50,391 nucleotides of DNA, taken from contig CALHVX010000136.1 in assembly GCA_938036875.1 (NCBI GenBank), forward strand, positions 1 through 50,391, read 5' to 3'. Source of the stretch: an uncultured Pseudomonadales bacterium (GTDB taxonomy: Bacteria; Pseudomonadota; Gammaproteobacteria; Pseudomonadales; Azotimanducaceae). Under the pieces are notes generated by a model. That model saw only the letters and a list, made by a program, of their open reading frames with translations, did no database searches and was not told the origin of the DNA. The translations under genes were made by a program, and so were the position numbers. Positions 42,378 to 50,391 of the stretch are shown one piece after another. Position 1 is the stretch's first letter; every line of letters starts with the position of its first letter.

Positions 42378-43850
42378 TTAAGTCCCCAAATAGCTTGCGC
42401 CAGACATGACTTGCTTAATCTGCGTGAATTCCAGTATGCCTTCAGCGCCGCATTCACGCCCCCAGCCGGACTGCTTGTAGCCGCCAAAGGGTTGCATGAG
42501 CGACACGCCCGCACAGTTGATGGCAATGCCGCCCGCACGGATTCGGCGCGCCAAGCTAAGCGCTTGATCTTGATCGCCACTGTAGATTGAGCATGCCAAG
42601 CCAAATTTGCTGTGGTTGGCTAAATCAACGGCTTCATCCAAACCATCGTAAGGAATAACGGCGGTTACCGGGCCAAACACTTCGTCTTGGGCGAGGGCAC
42701 TGTTGTTGTCCACATCGGCAAAAAGTGTGGGTGTGAAAAACCACCCCCGGTTTAAGTGTGCGGGCCGTTGACCACCGGTCACTAGCCGTGCGCCGTCCTG
42801 TTGCGCTTGATGTACAAAACCCTCAACGCGATCACGCGCTCGCTTTACTGCCAATGGACCCTGTTGATTTGCTGGATCAAAGGGGTCGCCTATGGTGATC
42901 GAGTCATAGTGTTGCGCTAGCGCTTCAACCACCTCGTCATAGCGTGAGCGTGGTGCTAACACTCGAGATAGATTGACGCATACTTGCCCCATGAAGCCGC
43001 TGCTACCGGCGCCCAGCGTTTGCATGACGTCTTGCAGGTTTGCATCTTCAGCGATGATGGCGGGCGATTTACCGCCGAGTTCCAATGCGGTTCTAGCTAG
43101 GCGGTCAGCGGTGCGCTTGATGACATCCACCCCGATTTGAGTGCCTCCGGTTAGCGCCACCATATCGATGGCTGCATGGCTAACTAGGTACTGGGTCACT
43201 TCGGTGCCCGCAGGCAGAACGCTAACAACCCCGTCAGGAAAGCCCGCTTCGGCAACCGCGTCTGCGATGAGACGGCTGGTCAATGAGGACTCTGGCGCGT
43301 GTTTGATGATGACGGTGCAACCGGCGAGTAGGGCAGGGATGATTTTCATCCCCATCAACACAATAGGGCCATTGAAGGTCAATATGCCCAACACCGTCCC
43401 TATTGGCTCTCGCCAGATGTGGATGTCGTCACGCATCTCTCGCCAGGGCAGGTCCGGTGCTAAAGCTAGTGCCTGGCGCCACACGGCAACACCAGCGCCG
43501 TTGTTGATCATCTCTCCGTGCGCCAGGGTTGGGCCGGATTCGAAGGTCCAAGCGCGGTTTAGTGCGTCTAACCGGGACTCCAGCGCGTCGCATAGCCGCG
43601 TACATACCTTCACACGCTCGTTGATATCTGAGGTAGGCCATGGCCCGGCATCAAATGCTTGGCGCGCTGCTGAGGCTGCCGCCTCTGCGTCTGCCAAGGT
43701 AACCGCGGCGACGCTGGTAACGGTTTCCTCGGTGGTCGGCGAGATGACATCGATGCGCGGCGCCTGCTTCGACTTTTGCCAGTGACCGCCGATAAACTGG
43801 CTGTCTAGGCCCGGTATCTCGATGTCCAATTGGGTCGGATGACTCGGCAT
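42378..43850 (-). CDS. Aldehyde dehydrogenase family protein
   Basis: A 490-residue NAD(P)-dependent aldehyde dehydrogenase that oxidizes an aldehyde to its acid. The catalytic residues are in place: Asn160 in TFNGP, Glu257 in LELGGKSP, and Cys291 in GQVCVNLSR. The cofactor loop TGGTQIG is present. The start at 43850 is certain: AGGAGGGGAA lies just upstream and the length is normal. An upstream in-frame start at 44021 would run into the divergent EthD gene. It is first in the ALDH-SnoaL-MFS operon, divergent from the two EthD genes across 81 bases. Confidence 0.95.
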   Translation of the reverse strand: MPSHPTQLDIEIPGLDSQFIGGHWQKSKQAPRIDVISPTTEETVTSVAAVTLADAEAAASAARQAFDAGPWPTSDINERVKVCTRLCDALESRLDALNRAWTFESGPTLAHGEMINNGAGVAVWRQALALAPDLPWREMRDDIHIWREPIGTVLGILTFNGPIVLMGMKIIPALLAGCTVIIKHAPESSLTSRLIADAVAEAGFPDGVVSVLPAGTEVTQYLVSHAAIDMVALTGGTQIGVDVIKRTADRLARTALELGGKSPAIIAEDANLQDVMQTLGAGSSGFMGQVCVNLSRVLAPRSRYDEVVEALAQHYDSITIGDPFDPANQQGPLAVKRARDRVEGFVHQAQQDGARLVTGGQRPAHLNRGWFFTPTLFADVDNNSALAQDEVFGPVTAVIPYDGLDEAVDLANHSKFGLACSIYSGDQDQALSLARRIRAGGIAINCAGVSLMQPFGGYKQSGWGRECGAEGILEFTQIKQVMSGASYLGT

Positions 43851-43931
43851 TTCCCCTCCTATATTCACAATCCCTGCTTTAAGTGTACTCTGGTGGTCGC
43901 TGTTAAGGGACCGGTAGTTAGGGAGCAGACG

Positions 43932-44807
43932 ATGTACAAAGTTTTTGCCTTCTTGAAGCGCAATCCAAATCTCACACACGATGAGTACCGTGCCGGCCAT
44001 GTGGGTTACCACTGCGGGCAATCTAGGCGACTCAAGAACATCCGTGGCTACTTGGTCAATGTGTGGTCTAACCTGCCCTTTGCTGACCGGGTGGGCACGG
44101 ATATGTTAGCTGAATTGACCTTCAACGAGCCCCCAGGGTTCACCGACTGGTGGGATGGTTTCCCCCAAGTCTATTTTGATGATCATGCGAGCTGGCTGGA
44201 TGCACGAACGGTTGAGCCAACTCGCGCGATGACCGAAGGCTTGGTCGTGGATCCAGACTGGAGCCTGGCGGACAGCCCGCACTTGTTTAAACCGTCACCC
44301 AATAATCCGGACAAGTTCTGCGCCTTCCATCTGCGTATGCACGAACAGGTGGTTGTGCCGGTGAAACGCCCTGAACGCAAGATGACCAAGCTGATGCAGT
44401 TCTTTAGGAAACATCCCGCGTTAAGCGAGGCTGAGTTTCAACAACGTTTGGTTGATGACTACTATCCGCTAGCGGGGAGTATGCCAGGGTTGTGGGGTTA
44501 CACCGGCAATTTGCGCGACCCAGATCAAGACGCCGCCATGCGGGATTTTTTTGCGGCCGACGATTGGCTGTTTACGGAAGAAGGCACGGCGGAGCGCCGT
44601 GCGTTTTGTGATCTTTGGCGTGGTGCTAACGAGCTGTTTTTCGAAAACTTTGCTGACTTTGTTGACGCGCGTAGCAATCCTCGATTGCAAGCGCCGCTAC
44701 GTGCGCTTGAGCGTGAGTTGTTTGAGGCGGTTTGGTACGTTGAAGTCGATGAGAATTTGATTGTGATGCCTAACCGCGCCACTCGACCCGATTTTTATTA
44801 CCGATAG
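43932..44807 (+). CDS. EthD-like two-domain protein, paralog 1
   Basis: A 291-residue protein built of two EthD-like (dimeric alpha-beta barrel) modules. The first begins MYKVFAFLKRNPNLTHDEYRAGH and the second KMTKLMQFFRKHPALSEAEF. EthD-type proteins assist cytochrome or monooxygenase systems or act as small oxygenases or lyases, so the role is uncertain. GGGAGCAGAC precedes the ATG at 43932. It is followed 12 bases later by a paralog with the same layout and the same ending (PNRAxxPDFYYR style). It is divergent from the ALDH operon, suggesting a shared pathway. Confidence 0.8.
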   Translation: MYKVFAFLKRNPNLTHDEYRAGHVGYHCGQSRRLKNIRGYLVNVWSNLPFADRVGTDMLAELTFNEPPGFTDWWDGFPQVYFDDHASWLDARTVEPTRAMTEGLVVDPDWSLADSPHLFKPSPNNPDKFCAFHLRMHEQVVVPVKRPERKMTKLMQFFRKHPALSEAEFQQRLVDDYYPLAGSMPGLWGYTGNLRDPDQDAAMRDFFAADDWLFTEEGTAERRAFCDLWRGANELFFENFADFVDARSNPRLQAPLRALERELFEAVWYVEVDENLIVMPNRATRPDFYYR

Positions 44808-44819
44808 GGGAAGCAAGAG

Positions 44820-45671
44820 ATGCTGAAAGTATTTGGTTTTGTGCAACGTCACCCTTCGCTTACCCATGATGAGTATCGTGCCGGTCACGTGGGTTACCAC
44901 AACTCCTTTGGTCGCCGTTTGAACAATATTCGTGGTTACTTGCTCAACGTCAATGCAAATCGGAGCTTGGCCGAGGTCTCTAGCGGTGAGTTCGTGGACA
45001 GCATCTCACGCGATGAGCCCCAAGGTTTTGATGAACGTTGGGATGCTTGGGGGCAGCTGTTGTTTGATACTTTGGATGATTATTTAGCAGCCCGTTCTCC
45101 TGCACGCGATCTGGCCGGTCCAAATGGACTGCAAGAAGATGAACGGGTGGCCGGTGTTGGTGGTGATTTTGACCAGCTCTATAGTGGCTCTCCATTCCAG
45201 TTTCACGTAGACGAATACCTGATTGAACCGGTGGTTAGACCGGAGCACAAGACCTTTAAGATTGTGCAATTTATCAAGCGCAGCGATGGGGTAGATCCCC
45301 TGTTGTTTCGCGGCTACCTCACCGGTCGCTATGCTCAAATGTTACGCACCTTGCCGCAACTGTGTGGCTTGACGATAAATTTCCGGACGGACCTTGACGT
45401 GATGACCGGATTTTTTGCGCCGGATACCGAAGGGTTTACAGTGGCCGGCAAGCAGCGGCGTGAGAGGTTCTACAGCGACTGGGATGTGATGATTGAGTAT
45501 TGGTTTGAATCGCCGGCGGGCTGGATAGAAGGGCGCAACAACCCAGATATCCAATCTCGCCTAGCCGACATGGAAAGCGATTTGATGGCTCGCAGTTTCT
45601 ATCGCGAAGTAGATGAAACCGTGGCTGTGTTACCCAATCGTGCGCCAGCCCCAGATTTCTATTTTCGGTAG
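44820..45671 (+). CDS. EthD-like two-domain protein, paralog 2
   Basis: A 283-residue paralog of the preceding protein. The first 42 residues are mostly identical (LTHDEYRAGHVGYH, then RRLNNIRGYLLN), while the middle has diverged strongly. The second module begins TFKIVQFIKRSDGVDPLLF, and the C terminus (LPNRAPAPDFYFR) again matches. It arose by tandem duplication. Conserved ends and divergent centres suggest a heteromeric pair with shared assembly surfaces. GGGGAAGCAAGAG is a good ribosome region before the ATG. Confidence 0.8.
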   Translation: MLKVFGFVQRHPSLTHDEYRAGHVGYHNSFGRRLNNIRGYLLNVNANRSLAEVSSGEFVDSISRDEPQGFDERWDAWGQLLFDTLDDYLAARSPARDLAGPNGLQEDERVAGVGGDFDQLYSGSPFQFHVDEYLIEPVVRPEHKTFKIVQFIKRSDGVDPLLFRGYLTGRYAQMLRTLPQLCGLTINFRTDLDVMTGFFAPDTEGFTVAGKQRRERFYSDWDVMIEYWFESPAGWIEGRNNPDIQSRLADMESDLMARSFYREVDETVAVLPNRAPAPDFYFR

Positions 45672-45713
45672 GCACGGGTTGTTTGGTGAAACCTGTTGTC
45701 GGCTCGGGAGGCT

Positions 45714-46616
45714 TTAAGGAATGGGTTTAGTTGGTTGGGCGGCGAATCTTTGGGTCAGTGCGGCTATGTCAGCTGGGCCAATCCCACAACAGCCACCGAT
45801 AAGCGTTGCTCCTGCATCGGCAAAGCGTTGGCACATCTGGACAAAGACCTCGGTACTTAGATCCACTCTAGAGCCGGTAACAATGTCGTTGTCTAAAGTC
45901 CATTGGGGATCTACCTGATTCATGCGGTTAGCGTAGCCGCCAATGGTTTTGTCGGTGAGTTGTCGCAGCGTTGGTATGGCGGCAAGAATTGCCTCAGGGC
46001 TGGTGCAGTTGAAGAGGTACCCTGCTAGCTCTAGATGGGCCACAGCGTCGAAGGCTTCTTCAATGGTTTCGCCACTGCGTAAGCCGCCGCCTGGCACTTC
46101 ATTGAGTGTCCAGGCAACGTAAACGGGTTTGCCTTGGCCATGATTCACCGCCTGGGTTGCGGCGTTCAGCGCCTCATCAGCAGAGGCCATGGTTTCGCAG
46201 AGGTACAGGTCAACGTACGGGTTCAACGCCTCAACTAAGGTACGATACACGGGCTGGGCATCTGCTCCTGCAGGCGCTAAATCGGCTCGATAGCTTTCGT
46301 TTAAGGGCGGTAGCGACCCAGCGATCAAGACACCACCGCCGCAGGCGGCAACGGCTTGTTGGGCCAGCTCACCGCCGATACGGGTGAGTTCTTCGTAGCG
46401 GTTTTCTAAACCTTCTTTGCCGAGATAGTGTGGAATGGTGGAATAGGTATTGGTGATGATCATCTGAGCACCGGCCTCAATGAATTCGCGGTGCACATCC
46501 ACCACAATGTCGGGCGCGTCCAACAATGCCCGTGCGGACCACAACCCCTGTGATGTATTGGCTACTCGGGTTTTAAGTTCTCCGCCCATACCCCCATCTA
46601 AAATAGTAATCGACAT
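45714..46616 (-). CDS. Homocysteine S-methyltransferase family protein
   Basis: A 300-residue zinc-dependent methyltransferase with the homocysteine-binding barrel. The N-terminal LDGGMGGELK motif and the zinc cysteines NCTSPE and GGCCGIGP are clear. The family moves a methyl group from S-methylmethionine, betaine or another donor to homocysteine to make methionine; the donor here is unknown. It is shorter than vitamin B12-dependent MetH and has no cobalamin domain. It is a single reverse-strand gene, divergent from pyrC. Confidence 0.92.
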   Translation of the reverse strand: MSITILDGGMGGELKTRVANTSQGLWSARALLDAPDIVVDVHREFIEAGAQMIITNTYSTIPHYLGKEGLENRYEELTRIGGELAQQAVAACGGGVLIAGSLPPLNESYRADLAPAGADAQPVYRTLVEALNPYVDLYLCETMASADEALNAATQAVNHGQGKPVYVAWTLNEVPGGGLRSGETIEEAFDAVAHLELAGYLFNCTSPEAILAAIPTLRQLTDKTIGGYANRMNQVDPQWTLDNDIVTGSRVDLSTEVFVQMCQRFADAGATLIGGCCGIGPADIAALTQRFAAQPTKPIP

Positions 46617-46857
46617 AAATACAGCTCTTTGTTGGGATGTTTAGGCTAAACCTAGTTGCTCGCTGAACGGATATTGGGTGTCAGCGGGGTTGGATATCCG
46701 GAAGCTTAGGATATATGTAAGCCATTGAAAAGTATGGTACTCACCTATTTTACAGTTCGTATCTCGCCGAATTTCTGCTGGTGTATCCGCAGTGCTGTTG
46801 CAACCTGAACAGGGATTCTCGATCATGACCGCTAACGGCACATCGGCTGTGCTCAAA

Positions 46858-46879
46858 CTCAGACCAAACTCAGACCAAA
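46858..46879 (+). repeat. Two 11-bp tandem repeats in the pyrC leader
   Basis: CTCAGACCAAA occurs twice without a gap and is flanked on each side by CTCAAA. It ends 27 bases before the chosen pyrC start and could influence leader structure. The 289-bp gap between the divergent genes otherwise shows no clear element. Confidence 0.6.
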
Positions 46880-46905
46880 CTCAAACGAGACAAAGGACGC
46901 ATCAG

Positions 46906-47952
46906 GTGCCATCCCATCCAGATCAGATCACTATTACCCGGCCAGATGATTGGCACCTCCATTTGCGCGACGGTGTCGGCCTGGCCGCGGTGCTGCCTGA
47001 TACCGCGCGTCAGTTTTCTCGGGCGGTAGTGATGCCCAACCTGGTGCCACCAGTAACTAACGTTGCCTTGGCCACCGCATACCGCAACCGGATTATGGCG
47101 GCGTTGCCAGCCGAGTTGGACTTTGAACCACTCATGACTCTGTATCTTACCGAAGCAACGACGGCGGCAGACATTGCCGAAGCGAAAGCCAGCGGGATTA
47201 TCCATGCAGTTAAATACTACCCGGCCGGGGCAACAACCAATTCGGATGCGGGAGCAAGAAGCCTCATCCGCTGTGAGACCGCCCTGCAAGCCATGCAGGA
47301 ACACGACTTACCGTTGCTGATGCACGGAGAGGTTACTGACCCTGATATCGATATTTTTGATCGGGAGTCGGTGTTTATCGAAACCCAGCTCGAACCCGCG
47401 GTACGTCAATTTCCACAGCTACGCATTGTTCTTGAGCACATCACCACACGTGAAGCTGCAGATTTTGTCACGCAAAGCTCGGATAAGGTTGCGGCGACGA
47501 TTACCGCACATCACCTGCTGCTAAATAGAAACCACTTATTTACTGGCGGTATTCGACCGCATCACTATTGTCTGCCGGTTTTGAAGCGTGAGCTGCATCG
47601 ACAAGCCCTGCTGGAAGCAGCGACCGGTGGCAACCCAAGCTTCTTTCTAGGTACCGACAGCGCACCTCATACCAAGCACACCAAAGAAGCGGCCTGTGGG
47701 TGCGCGGGTATTTACTCGGCTTACAACGCCATTGAGTTGTACGCTGAAGCATTCGACTCCGTTGGACGTTTGGATCGGTTGGAAGCCTTTGCTAGTCATT
47801 ACGGACCGGATTTTTATGGGCTGCCGAGAAATACGTCCAGCACCACGTTGGCGCGTCGCCCTCAGCGGGTACCCGCTGAGTTGCCTTTTGGTGACGATCA
47901 CTTAGTGCCGCTGCGTGCCGGCGAAGAGATTGCATTTTCGATACTGAGTTGA
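46906..47952 (+). CDS. pyrC: Dihydroorotase (class II)
   Basis: A 348-residue dihydroorotase that closes carbamoyl-aspartate to dihydroorotate in pyrimidine synthesis. It aligns closely to E. coli PyrC. The metal motif DDWHLHLRD, the [13 protein letters not shown] stretch with the carboxylated lysine, HGEV, EHITT and GTDSAPH are all present. The GTG at 46906 puts the metal histidine at residue 17, gives exactly the E. coli length, and has AAGGA at 46893-46897. An in-frame ATG at 46825 would add 27 residues rich in Gln, Thr and Asn without family support. Confidence 0.96.
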   Translation: MPSHPDQITITRPDDWHLHLRDGVGLAAVLPDTARQFSRAVVMPNLVPPVTNVALATAYRNRIMAALPAELDFEPLMTLYLTEATTAADIAEAKASGIIHAVKYYPAGATTNSDAGARSLIRCETALQAMQEHDLPLLMHGEVTDPDIDIFDRESVFIETQLEPAVRQFPQLRIVLEHITTREAADFVTQSSDKVAATITAHHLLLNRNHLFTGGIRPHHYCLPVLKRELHRQALLEAATGGNPSFFLGTDSAPHTKHTKEAACGCAGIYSAYNAIELYAEAFDSVGRLDRLEAFASHYGPDFYGLPRNTSSTTLARRPQRVPAELPFGDDHLVPLRAGEEIAFSILS

Positions 47953-47996
47953 GGCGAAGGGTTGTGGTGAGTATAGGGTTATACCCATCTTTGAGG

Positions 47997-48938
47997 TCAT
48001 TGCGGTCGACCGAAGTTCTGCGTCCAGTACTTCCCGAACGTAGACCCTGGGTTCGATGCATCAGCTGCACCCATTTGAGTGAAAGCAGAGCTCATCAAAT
48101 TGCTGCAATGTCCGGGGCTAGCTAGCCATCCATCCATCACGCTCTCTTCATCCGCATAACCTGCGGCAATGTTTTCGCCCCAGGCTTGCGGGGTGTAGCC
48201 GGCTGCCCTTATACGATCACCTGGGTCGGTTCCATCAACCGGGCTTACGTGCTCGTGAAAGTCGTTGTTTGCCATCGAGGTGGAGTGAGTCAATGACGAC
48301 TGGTCGAGCATGCAGTCCCAGGCTAATGCGGGCTGGGGAGGAAGATCGTCTGTTCCGCAAGTTCGGCCAGCAGCACGCGCATTGTTCACTAAGGTCAACA
48401 TCCGTTTGTCATCATCGTCCATGCATTGATCCATGGTGCTTTGGCTAGTAAGACCTAAGTTGAAGGGGCCACCGGTAGTGAAGAACCAGTTGTCACCCAA
48501 AAATAGATTGCCGTCGGGATCCTGGATGGAGCTGGAAACGGAAACGCCATACACCGTCTCCGTGGCCAGAGGCTCATCTGGCGTGAAGGTCAAGCGCTTG
48601 GTGGTGTTGTCGTAGTTGGCGGTACCTGGTACAGCAACCGCTTGCAGTGTCAGCATTAGGCTCTGCTCATCAATACTGGCTGGGTCTAATGACTCGTTGA
48701 ACTCCACCGTAACCTGGGTGTTGATCGAGACTTCGGTGACTTGGTCTCCAGGTGTTTTGCTGGCGATGCTAGGAGCGCTGTTGACGCCCGTGCTAGGGGT
48801 TGGCGCCGGTTGTGGGGTAGGGCTAGCCACGGCCTCAGCGCTGCTGGCGGATGAGCCACCGCCTCCACCACAGGCGTTAAAGAGTAAGCAACCGGCCATG
48901 AGCGGTGCGGTGAGTAGCTGTCGAAGTATTGGCTGCAC
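47997..48938 (-). CDS. Lipoprotein with Big_5 Ig-like and CAP (SCP/PR1) domains
   Basis: A 313-residue protein. It has a lipoprotein signal with lipobox FNAC (Cys23), followed by a glycine-rich linker (GGGGGSS). A Big_5 (SbsA-type) Ig-like domain spans about residues 52-150, with VTVEFNESLDPASI and the closing DGNLFLGDNWFFTT. A CAP/SCP domain fills the rest: LTLVNNARAAGRTCG, LTHSTSMANNDFHEHV, WGENIAAGY, SPGHCSNLMSSAFTQMG. Paired cysteines probably form disulfides. CAP proteins bind lipids or have other surface roles, and the function here is open. A GTG start follows GGGATAA. Confidence 0.9.
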   Translation of the reverse strand: MQPILRQLLTAPLMAGCLLFNACGGGGGSSASSAEAVASPTPQPAPTPSTGVNSAPSIASKTPGDQVTEVSINTQVTVEFNESLDPASIDEQSLMLTLQAVAVPGTANYDNTTKRLTFTPDEPLATETVYGVSVSSSIQDPDGNLFLGDNWFFTTGGPFNLGLTSQSTMDQCMDDDDKRMLTLVNNARAAGRTCGTDDLPPQPALAWDCMLDQSSLTHSTSMANNDFHEHVSPVDGTDPGDRIRAAGYTPQAWGENIAAGYADEESVMDGWLASPGHCSNLMSSAFTQMGAADASNPGSTFGKYWTQNFGRPQ

Positions 48939-49065
48939 GGAGTTATCCCATCAAGCGAACGTTGAGTTGGAACGCGTAGTGGAATCTGACAAAAATGCGT
49001 CGCCAACATTGAGAACCAATTGGCAATAACGAGAATTTCGGGTGGGGTAAGTTGTCGTGTCGGAC

Positions 49066-49099
49066 TAGTTGCTCAGCAAATCGGCTTGCTGAGCAACTA
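49066..49099. terminator. 14-bp perfect hairpin
   Basis: TAGTTGCTCAGCAA (49066-49079) and TTGCTGAGCAACTA (49086-49099) form a perfect 14-bp stem with a six-base loop. It lies downstream of the reverse-strand BON gene and upstream of the reverse-strand CAP gene. It is a likely transcription end or mRNA-stabilizing hairpin, though no T-run follows the stem in that direction. Confidence 0.45.
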
Positions 49100-49144
49100 A
49101 ATTCCTTAAACTAGTGAGGTTTTAAACGGGGTTCTAAGGCAGGG

Positions 49145-49687
49145 CTATTTGCGGACTTCTAGGTTATTGATGACCTTTTCAATGCCTTTAACACGGCGCG
49201 CCGCGTCGCCGGCCGCTTGTTGCTGGTCGCGGTTATCCACAAATCCACCCAGCGTCACCACGCCACGGTTTACTTCGACTTCCACGTCTAAAACTTCCGC
49301 AACGGGGTCTTTGGCTAGAGCACCGTTAACCCGGCCGACTAGAACTTTGTCATCAAGGTAGCGACCCATGCTCCGCGAACCTTCTGCGACCCTGAGGTTG
49401 TTAGAGACAGAAGTAACACCCTTGGTAGAGCGTGCGATTTCTTCCGCTCGTTGTAACTCTTCTTTGGAATCCGCGAATCCGTTGAGCTGGACACGTCCGT
49501 CGTTGATCTCAAGCTCGATGTCGAGACCATCGGTTAGCTTGTCCGCTAACAGTGCAGTTTTAATTTTGCTAGAGATTGCCGAGTCGTCAATCACTTCACC
49601 AGCAGAGCGCTTGGTCTCCGTTGATGCGCAGCCGCTCATTACGACGACCAACGCGGTAAACAGTAGGGTTCGAATAGAGTGTGTCAT
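49145..49687 (-). CDS. Two-BON-domain lipoprotein (DolP/OsmY-like)
   Basis: A 180-residue lipoprotein with lipobox MSGC (Cys20). It contains two BON domains, residues about 32-100 (IKTALLADKLTDGLDIELEINDGRVQLNGFADSKEE) and 110-180 (VNGALAKDPVAEVLDVEVEVNRGVVTLGGFVDNRDQ), each ending in a RA-x-KGV/I turn. BON domains bind phospholipid; two-BON lipoproteins such as DolP support outer-membrane integrity. A periplasmic face location is likely. The AAAGGA upstream of the ATG is a little far. It is a single gene between the MFS fragment and the CAP protein on the same strand. Confidence 0.92.
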   Translation of the reverse strand: MTHSIRTLLFTALVVVMSGCASTETKRSAGEVIDDSAISSKIKTALLADKLTDGLDIELEINDGRVQLNGFADSKEELQRAEEIARSTKGVTSVSNNLRVAEGSRSMGRYLDDKVLVGRVNGALAKDPVAEVLDVEVEVNRGVVTLGGFVDNRDQQQAAGDAARRVKGIEKVINNLEVRK

Positions 49688-49785
49688 GGTTGCTTTATCC
49701 TTTATTTAGATGCGCTTGATGAAAACTTCGATCCACACAACCCTACAGAAACTAAGGTTAGAAATCTCCAGAATACAATCGTTTT

Positions 49786-50391
49786 TCAGTTGGACAAGTC
49801 TGGCTCTTCGATGCTCATGGCGATCAGGTTGCCAACCACAAGCGCAGCCAACATGGTCATCACTATCGGCATGAGTGTGTTGTCGTAAAAATGCCCGGAA
49901 AGCACGCCGAGCACACTCCCAAATAGAAACATGGACATGCTCATCAAGCTGGTGGCGCTGCCGCTAAGCTTGCCGAAAGGCGCAAGGTACATACCCTGCA
50001 CAGATGGCCCGATAACCCCGGCGCAGCCTATGCAGAGCGATAGCAAGGGTGTAAATACCCAAACCGGCAGGTCTATAGAGATGACGAGCAACGCCAGAAC
50101 AATAACGGCGATCAGTTGCAAGATGCGTGCTGCGGTGTATAGACGAAAGGGGGAGACCCGGTGGATTAGCCTGGATGTGATGGAGGTACCAATCATCATT
50201 GCCACCACGTTTGCGGCAAAGAAGAACACAAAGTTATGCTCCCCAACGCCATAGTGCTGCAGATAAATGAACGAAGAGTTGGTGATGAACACCAACATCA
50301 AGGATGACAGAAACCCTTGGGACAGTATCCAGCGCAATCCGAGCAGCTTGCCCTGGCTACGAAACGACAACACCGCAAAGTACTGGGGAAA
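49786..50391 (-). CDS. MFS transporter, C-terminal part (Bcr/CflA-like), cut by window edge
   Basis: An open frame of about 201 codons that runs off the window, so the true start lies beyond 50391. It encodes the last six membrane helices of a major facilitator: FLSSLMLVFITNSSFIYLQ, VFFFAANVVAMMIGTSITSRLI, ILQLIAVIVLALLVI, FTPLLSLCIGCAGVIGPSVQGMYLAPF, SMSMFLFGSVLGVLSG and IVMTMLAALVVGNLIAMSI. The GPSVQG and GSATSL segments resemble Bcr/CflA drug-resistance carriers. A GTG at 50371-50373 is an internal codon, not a likely start. The substrate cannot be assigned. Confidence 0.82.
   Translation of the reverse strand, partial: FPQYFAVLSFRSQGKLLGLRWILSQGFLSSLMLVFITNSSFIYLQHYGVGEHNFVFFFAANVVAMMIGTSITSRLIHRVSPFRLYTAARILQLIAVIVLALLVISIDLPVWVFTPLLSLCIGCAGVIGPSVQGMYLAPFGKLSGSATSLMSMSMFLFGSVLGVLSGHFYDNTLMPIVMTMLAALVVGNLIAMSIEEPDLSN

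Noticed and set aside
43141-43785. Long forward open frame opposite the aldehyde dehydrogenase
   Set aside because: It is antisense to a gene with all catalytic residues, and its translation is low-complexity (Ser/Arg/Ala-rich) with no motifs.
46825-46905. ATG at 46825 as pyrC start
   Set aside because: The extension is low-complexity, and the GTG at 46906 gives exact agreement with the E. coli N terminus plus a good ribosome site.
1-50391. CRISPR arrays, tRNA or rRNA genes, integrase or transposase genes
   Set aside because: No spaced direct-repeat array, cloverleaf-like sequence, rRNA-like stretch or recombinase motif was seen by reading; a tRNAscan and HMM search would be decisive.

Overview
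The window looks like chromosomal DNA of a Gram-negative, aerobic, heterotrophic proteobacterium, most likely a gammaproteobacterium and perhaps a marine one. The support is a class II, E. coli-length PyrC, several outer-membrane style lipoproteins, a TonB-dependent receptor, a PiT/DUF47 phosphate uptake pair, GGGGTCAG-type REP-like palindromes, and many oxidative catabolic enzymes. Base composition looks moderate and fairly uniform. I see no rRNA, tRNA, CRISPR array, phage genes or transposase genes. Taxonomy below class level is inference.

Region 1 (1-12519) is a mixed metabolic stretch. It holds a D-aminoacylase-type amidohydrolase, a TraB/GumN lipoprotein, an XRE-type regulator divergent from a CaiB/BaiF CoA-transferase (with a candidate operator between them), two small unknown proteins, the DUF47-PiT phosphate pair, an MFS carrier, a tannase/feruloyl-esterase lipoprotein and a secreted M20 amidohydrolase.

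Region 2 (12677-28534, plus the SDR to 29295) is rich in catabolic genes. It starts with a TonB-dependent receptor broken by one in-frame amber codon. Next come an F420-type LLM oxidoreductase, a membrane transglutaminase-like protein, a VOC-SDR-SnoaL-P450 run, an orphan PEP-CTERM protein, a reverse-strand LLM-Baeyer-Villiger monooxygenase-SDR operon, a second VOC protein, a methyltransferase, a Tat-type dienelactone hydrolase, a cyclase and another SDR. Together they suggest uptake and oxidative breakdown of hydrophobic or cyclic organic compounds. The substrate cannot be read from sequence.

Region 3 (29403-35147) is the most unusual. Six tightly packed or overlapping genes all encode exported proteins. 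They are an unknown, two proteins sharing an ungapped DGIWR domain (one also carries two identically spaced four-cysteine repeats), a 709-residue MACPF (perforin-like) protein, a LamG/jellyroll protein, and a proline-rich protein ending in an HEAWH motif of the DUF4157 type. The last gene shares its stop codon bases with a NarL-type response regulator, which is divergent from a seven-helix histidine kinase. I infer a secreted pore-forming system with an adjacent two-component regulator.

Region 4 (37341-50391) holds a small membrane protein whose frame has an upstream zinc-ribbon-like extension without a standard start, an SGNH esterase, two convergent MFS carriers separated by a perfect 22-bp inverted repeat, an ALDH-SnoaL-MFS operon divergent from two tandem EthD-like paralogs, a homocysteine methyltransferase, pyrC, a CAP-domain lipoprotein, a two-BON-domain lipoprotein and the 3' part of another MFS carrier cut by the window edge.

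Three copies of the GGGGTCAG palindrome lie at 1-50, 15079-15131 and 40382-40480. Paired base changes between copies preserve the stem. No gene-free stretch exceeds 300 bases.
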